From contig JBHAEP010000048.1 in NCBI GenBank assembly GCA_041855665.1, positions 1 to 8,527 on the forward strand: DNA of 8,527 nt, given 5' to 3'. The notes beneath the pieces are model-generated. The model had not been told where the DNA came from. It searched no databases and was given only the letters and a program-made list of their open reading frames with translations. Below, piece after piece: positions 6,004-8,527 of this stretch (the first letter of the stretch is position 1; each line of letters opens with the position of its first letter). The translations under genes and the position numbers were made by a program. The stretch is from JBHAEP01 sp041855665. GTDB lineage: Bacteria > Patescibacteriota > Saccharimonadia > Saccharimonadales > Saccharimonadaceae.

Positions 6004-7380
6004 ATGAGTTCTTATATTTCAGATTTTAAGCCAGAAAACGCAGTAGAGTCAGTTAAGAAAGCGATAGACTTGATTGAATCTATCTCTGATAAAAATGCCG
6101 TCTTGCATATCACTCGCGAGCGTGCCATGAAGCGGGCTGAGGCGGTTCAAAATGGAGAAATTTCAGGGCGGTTGGCTGGAGTTCCGTTTATTGTTAAGGA
6201 TAATTTCTTAACATTTGATGGTCCGACAACTGCATCTAGTGATATGCTAAAGAATTTCCTTCCGCCAATTCAGGCGACTGCAGTTGATAAATTAGAGGCC
6301 GAGGGTGCTATTTGTGTAGGCAAGGCAAATTTGGACGCTTTTGCTCATGGTGGAAGTACCGAGAATTCGGCTTTTGGAGTTACTAAAAACGCACACAATG
6401 ACACTAAGGTTGCCGGAGGTTCGTCTGGGGGTTCCGCGGTAGCTGTAGCGATGAATGTCGTACCTTTTGCTCTAGGAACTGACACCGGTGGATCGATTCG
6501 TCAGCCGGCGAGCTTTAACGGTGTTGTAGGTGTGAAGCCAACATACGGAACTGTTAGTAGATATGGTGTTGTTGCAATGGCTAGTAGTACTGATACTATC
6601 GGTTGTTTTGCGAATAGTGCAGATGACGCGGCAATCGTAATGGAGATTATGGCTGGCAAGGATTCTAGGGATATGACAACTCTTGATGATTTTATGCATA
6701 AAGAAGAAGCCATCTCTAAGGGTAAAATTGCAGTAATTAAAGATTTCATGACCGATGATGTCGATTCAGAAGTTCGCGCTAGGGTTGGTGAATATATTGA
6801 AAAAATGAAGAGCTTAGGGTTTGAATTTGAAGAGGTTGAAATGCCGATTTTGAAGTATGCTCTAGCGATGTATTATATTATTGTTCCAGCAGAGATTAGT
6901 AGCAACTTAGCTCGATATGATGGTATTCGATACGGACATAGATCTAAGGGTGTTATGAATCTTGCTGAACTTTATGGTAGAAGTCGAGATGAAGGTTTCA
7001 TGACTGAAAATAAGCGAAGGATTATGATTGGAAGCTATGTTCTTTCAAGTGGATTTTTCGACGCTTATTATACACAGGCGCAAAAAGCCCGCACTCTGTT
7101 AATACAAGAATTCAATAAACTATTTGAGAAATATGATGCCTTAATCGGACCTGTTTCTCCAACTCCAGCTTTTGGTATTGGTGAGAATTCGCACGACCCG
7201 GTGAAGATGTATTTGGCGGATATTATGACTGTTCCAGCTAGCTTGGCTGGTCTTCCAGCGATTAGTGTTCCAGCTGGTGCGACCGAGGCGAATCTTCCTG
7301 TTGGAGTTCAGCTTATTGGCTCAATGAAATCTGACGCTAAACTACTCGCTATAGCTAGTGGTGTTGAAGGAGTGAAATAA
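6004..7380 (+). CDS. gatA: Asp-tRNA(Asn)/Glu-tRNA(Gln) amidotransferase subunit A
   Basis: GatA is the amidase-signature subunit that hydrolyses glutamine and channels ammonia to GatB. The catalytic triad is visible: K65 (VPFIVKDN), cis-Ser S140 in GGSSGGSA, and nucleophile S164 in TDTGGSIRQPA. The 75- and 24-residue spacings match those of characterised GatA proteins. The conserved FNGVVGVKPTYGTVSRYG block (171-188) follows the nucleophile, and the C-terminal LPVGVQLIG segment is present. At 458 residues it is slightly shorter than the usual ~480, mainly at the N-terminus. The loop FAHGGSTENSAFG replaces the common FAMGSSTENSAFG. The start is supported by GAAGGTG (5989-5995), 8 nt before the ATG and inside the end of gatC. 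With a 2-nt gap to gatC and a 1-nt gap to the next gene, translational coupling is likely. Confidence 0.97.
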   Translation: MSSYISDFKPENAVESVKKAIDLIESISDKNAVLHITRERAMKRAEAVQNGEISGRLAGVPFIVKDNFLTFDGPTTASSDMLKNFLPPIQATAVDKLEAEGAICVGKANLDAFAHGGSTENSAFGVTKNAHNDTKVAGGSSGGSAVAVAMNVVPFALGTDTGGSIRQPASFNGVVGVKPTYGTVSRYGVVAMASSTDTIGCFANSADDAAIVMEIMAGKDSRDMTTLDDFMHKEEAISKGKIAVIKDFMTDDVDSEVRARVGEYIEKMKSLGFEFEEVEMPILKYALAMYYIIVPAEISSNLARYDGIRYGHRSKGVMNLAELYGRSRDEGFMTENKRRIMIGSYVLSSGFFDAYYTQAQKARTLLIQEFNKLFEKYDALIGPVSPTPAFGIGENSHDPVKMYLADIMTVPASLAGLPAISVPAGATEANLPVGVQLIGSMKSDAKLLAIASGVEGVK

Positions 7381-7381
7381 T

Positions 7382-7804
7382 ATGAATTTAAATCCTATGA
7401 CCTGGCTGTCTTTGGCGCTAATTTTAATAAGTATATTTATCGTACTGGTTGGGATTGCCGCTAAATTAAATCGCCCAAAGATCAATAAAGAAAAATATCG
7501 TAATCTTTGGCATCGAATTGAGCAAAATCTTAAAAAAGACAATCCAGACAGCTTGCATTTAAGTGTTATTCAGGCGGATAAATTATTAGATCATGCCATG
7601 AAAGAGCGCGGTGTGCGCGGAAATACTATGGGTGAGCGTATGAAACGTATGCAAAATGAATGGACAAACCCAAATGCTGTTTGGGGTGCACATAAGTTAC
7701 GTAATCGAATTGCGCACGAACCGGAAGTCGTAGTGAATTATCAAGATGCCAAGCGAGCCTTGTCGGCTTTTAGGCAGGCTTTGAAAGATGTAGGAGCTTT
7801 ATAA
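7382..7804 (+). CDS. Membrane-anchored HEPN-like protein in the gat cluster
   Basis: I do not recognise a named family. The 140-residue protein has one N-terminal membrane helix (about 7-27, MTWLSLALILISIFIVLVGIA). The rest is an all-helical soluble domain, predicted to be cytosolic from the basic residues after the helix. Its core includes LHLSVIQADKLLDHAMKERG (58-77), then KLRNRIAHEPEVVV (105-118) and a final helix DAKRALSAFRQALKDV. R107-N108-x3-H112 fits the R(N/D/H)-X-H pattern (RX4-6H) of HEPN domains, and the LRNRIAHE context resembles HEPN/DUF4145-type helical bundles. Many HEPN proteins are RNases, but others only bind partners, so activity is not established. GAAGGAG (7366-7372) inside gatA serves its ATG, 9 nt downstream. 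Its stop overlaps the gatB start (TAATG). Location suggests co-expression with GatCAB, with no proven functional link. Confidence 0.7.
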   Translation: MNLNPMTWLSLALILISIFIVLVGIAAKLNRPKINKEKYRNLWHRIEQNLKKDNPDSLHLSVIQADKLLDHAMKERGVRGNTMGERMKRMQNEWTNPNAVWGAHKLRNRIAHEPEVVVNYQDAKRALSAFRQALKDVGAL

Positions 7805-8527
7805 TGTCAGTGAAATCAGAAGTTTTAAATAAGTACGAAATGACAATTGGTATTGAGTGCCATGTTCAGCTTGCAACGAAGACTAAGTTGTTTAGCGCTG
7901 TTGACAATGACGCCCGAGACAAGGAGCCAAATACGGTAGTTAGTCCGGTTGATTATGCGTTGCCAGGTATGCTGCCAGTTTTGAATAAAGAAGCTGTTCG
8001 CCTAGCTGTTCGGGCGGGTAAGGCTTTGAATGCCAAAGTTGCAAATGTTTCGCGATTTGATCGCAAGCATTATTTTTACCCTGATCTACCGAAAGGTTAT
8101 CAGACATCTCAGATGTATCAGCCAATCATTGGAGAGGGTAAAATTGATGCAATTCTACCGAATGGTGAAACTTTTTCAGTTAGAATCGAGCATGCGCATC
8201 TAGAGGAGGATGCTGGAAAGTTAACCCATTACGGCGACTATTCTTTGGTTGATTTAAATCGCGCGGGAACTCCGTTAATTGAGATTGTATCAATGCCTGA
8301 TATTCACTCTGCGGAACAGGCTAGAGCTTATGCAGAGGAGCTTCATAAGAGAATGGTTTTTGCTGGTATTTCCAATGGCGACCTTTATCAAGGAAATATG
8401 CGTTTTGATGTTAATATTTCTGCGCGCAAGGTTGGCGAGGAAAAGCTTGGTATTCGTACTGAAATTAAGAATCTTAATAGTTTTAGAAGTGTTGAGCGCG
8501 CCGCTGCTTATGAGTTTGAGCGGCAAG
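7804..8527 (+). CDS. gatB: Asp-tRNA(Asn)/Glu-tRNA(Gln) amidotransferase subunit B, 5' part
   Basis: GatB binds the mischarged tRNA, phosphorylates the Glu/Asp side chain with ATP and accepts ammonia from GatA. The frame is open from ATG 7804 to the window end, giving about 241 of the usual ~475 residues; the tail and YqeY-like domain lie outside. Conserved blocks: YEMTIGIECHVQL near the N-terminus, SRFDRKHYFYPDLPKGYQTSQ, EHAHLEEDAGK (metal/ATP site region), LVDLNRAGTPLIEIVS, QGNMRFDVNIS and RTEIKNLNSFRSVERA. The paired Cys motifs typical of many bacterial GatBs (CGC and CPVC, around residues 30-55) are replaced by FSAVDN and VSPVDYALPG, with no Cys left in that loop. The start is backed by AGGAG (7792-7796), 7 nt upstream, and by a one-base overlap with the preceding stop, which points to translational coupling. 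Confidence 0.95.
   Translation, partial: MSVKSEVLNKYEMTIGIECHVQLATKTKLFSAVDNDARDKEPNTVVSPVDYALPGMLPVLNKEAVRLAVRAGKALNAKVANVSRFDRKHYFYPDLPKGYQTSQMYQPIIGEGKIDAILPNGETFSVRIEHAHLEEDAGKLTHYGDYSLVDLNRAGTPLIEIVSMPDIHSAEQARAYAEELHKRMVFAGISNGDLYQGNMRFDVNISARKVGEEKLGIRTEIKNLNSFRSVERAAAYEFERQ

Noticed and set aside
1..7804. Absence of TGA stop codons (six TAA, one TAG) as a hint of UGA recoding
   Set aside because: Seven genes are too few in AT-rich DNA. No in-frame TGA occurs in any conserved protein, so reassignment to glycine or tryptophan is not supported.
1..8527. CRISPR arrays, insertion sequences, tRNA or rRNA genes, attachment sites
   Set aside because: No regularly spaced repeats, transposase, terminal inverted repeats, or tRNA/rRNA-like segments are visible on either strand.

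Overview
The window reads as a compact bacterial chromosome segment with all recognised genes on the plus strand, short intergenic gaps and moderately AT-rich DNA. It most resembles the Candidate Phyla Radiation (Patescibacteria), probably Candidatus Saccharibacteria. The basis is the small gene sizes, a GatB lacking the usual Cys clusters, an extra small gene inside the gat cluster, and a surface protein with a type IV pilin-like N-terminus. This placement is inference from family resemblance. No gene needs UGA to be read as an amino acid, so the glycine-recoded lineages (Gracilibacteria, Absconditabacteria) are not indicated.

Layout. 1-1590 is the 3' three quarters of uvrB (nucleotide excision repair). 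1645-2445 is an unrecognised five-helix membrane protein with a charged, internally repeated cytosolic N-terminus. A rho-independent terminator (2467-2508) ends this block. The 226-base gap that follows also holds a promoter and a structured leader of about 135 nt in front of a DEAD-box RNA helicase (2672-3901). 3945-5672 encodes a large surface protein: a type IV pilin-like N-terminal helix fused to a complete beta-propeller of a type familiar from Bacteroidetes surface proteins. 5711-8527 is the gatC-gatA-orf-gatB cluster for the tRNA-dependent amidotransferase (Glu-tRNAGln/Asp-tRNAAsn to Gln-tRNAGln/Asn-tRNAAsn). gatB is cut by the window end.

Expression logic. Two genes, the pilin-propeller gene and gatC, have a TATACT -10 box exactly 6 nt before the ATG and no Shine-Dalgarno sequence, so both transcripts are predicted to be leaderless. 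The downstream gat genes have clear Shine-Dalgarno sequences inside the preceding gene and spacings of 2, 1 and -1 nt, which suggests translational coupling. The helicase is the opposite case, with a long leader containing a sizeable hairpin and a Shine-Dalgarno that can be paired away.

Most of the window is housekeeping. The items most worth follow-up are the pilin-propeller fusion with its operator-like promoter, the pair of identical leaderless promoters, the membrane-anchored HEPN-like protein embedded in the gat cluster, and the structured helicase leader.
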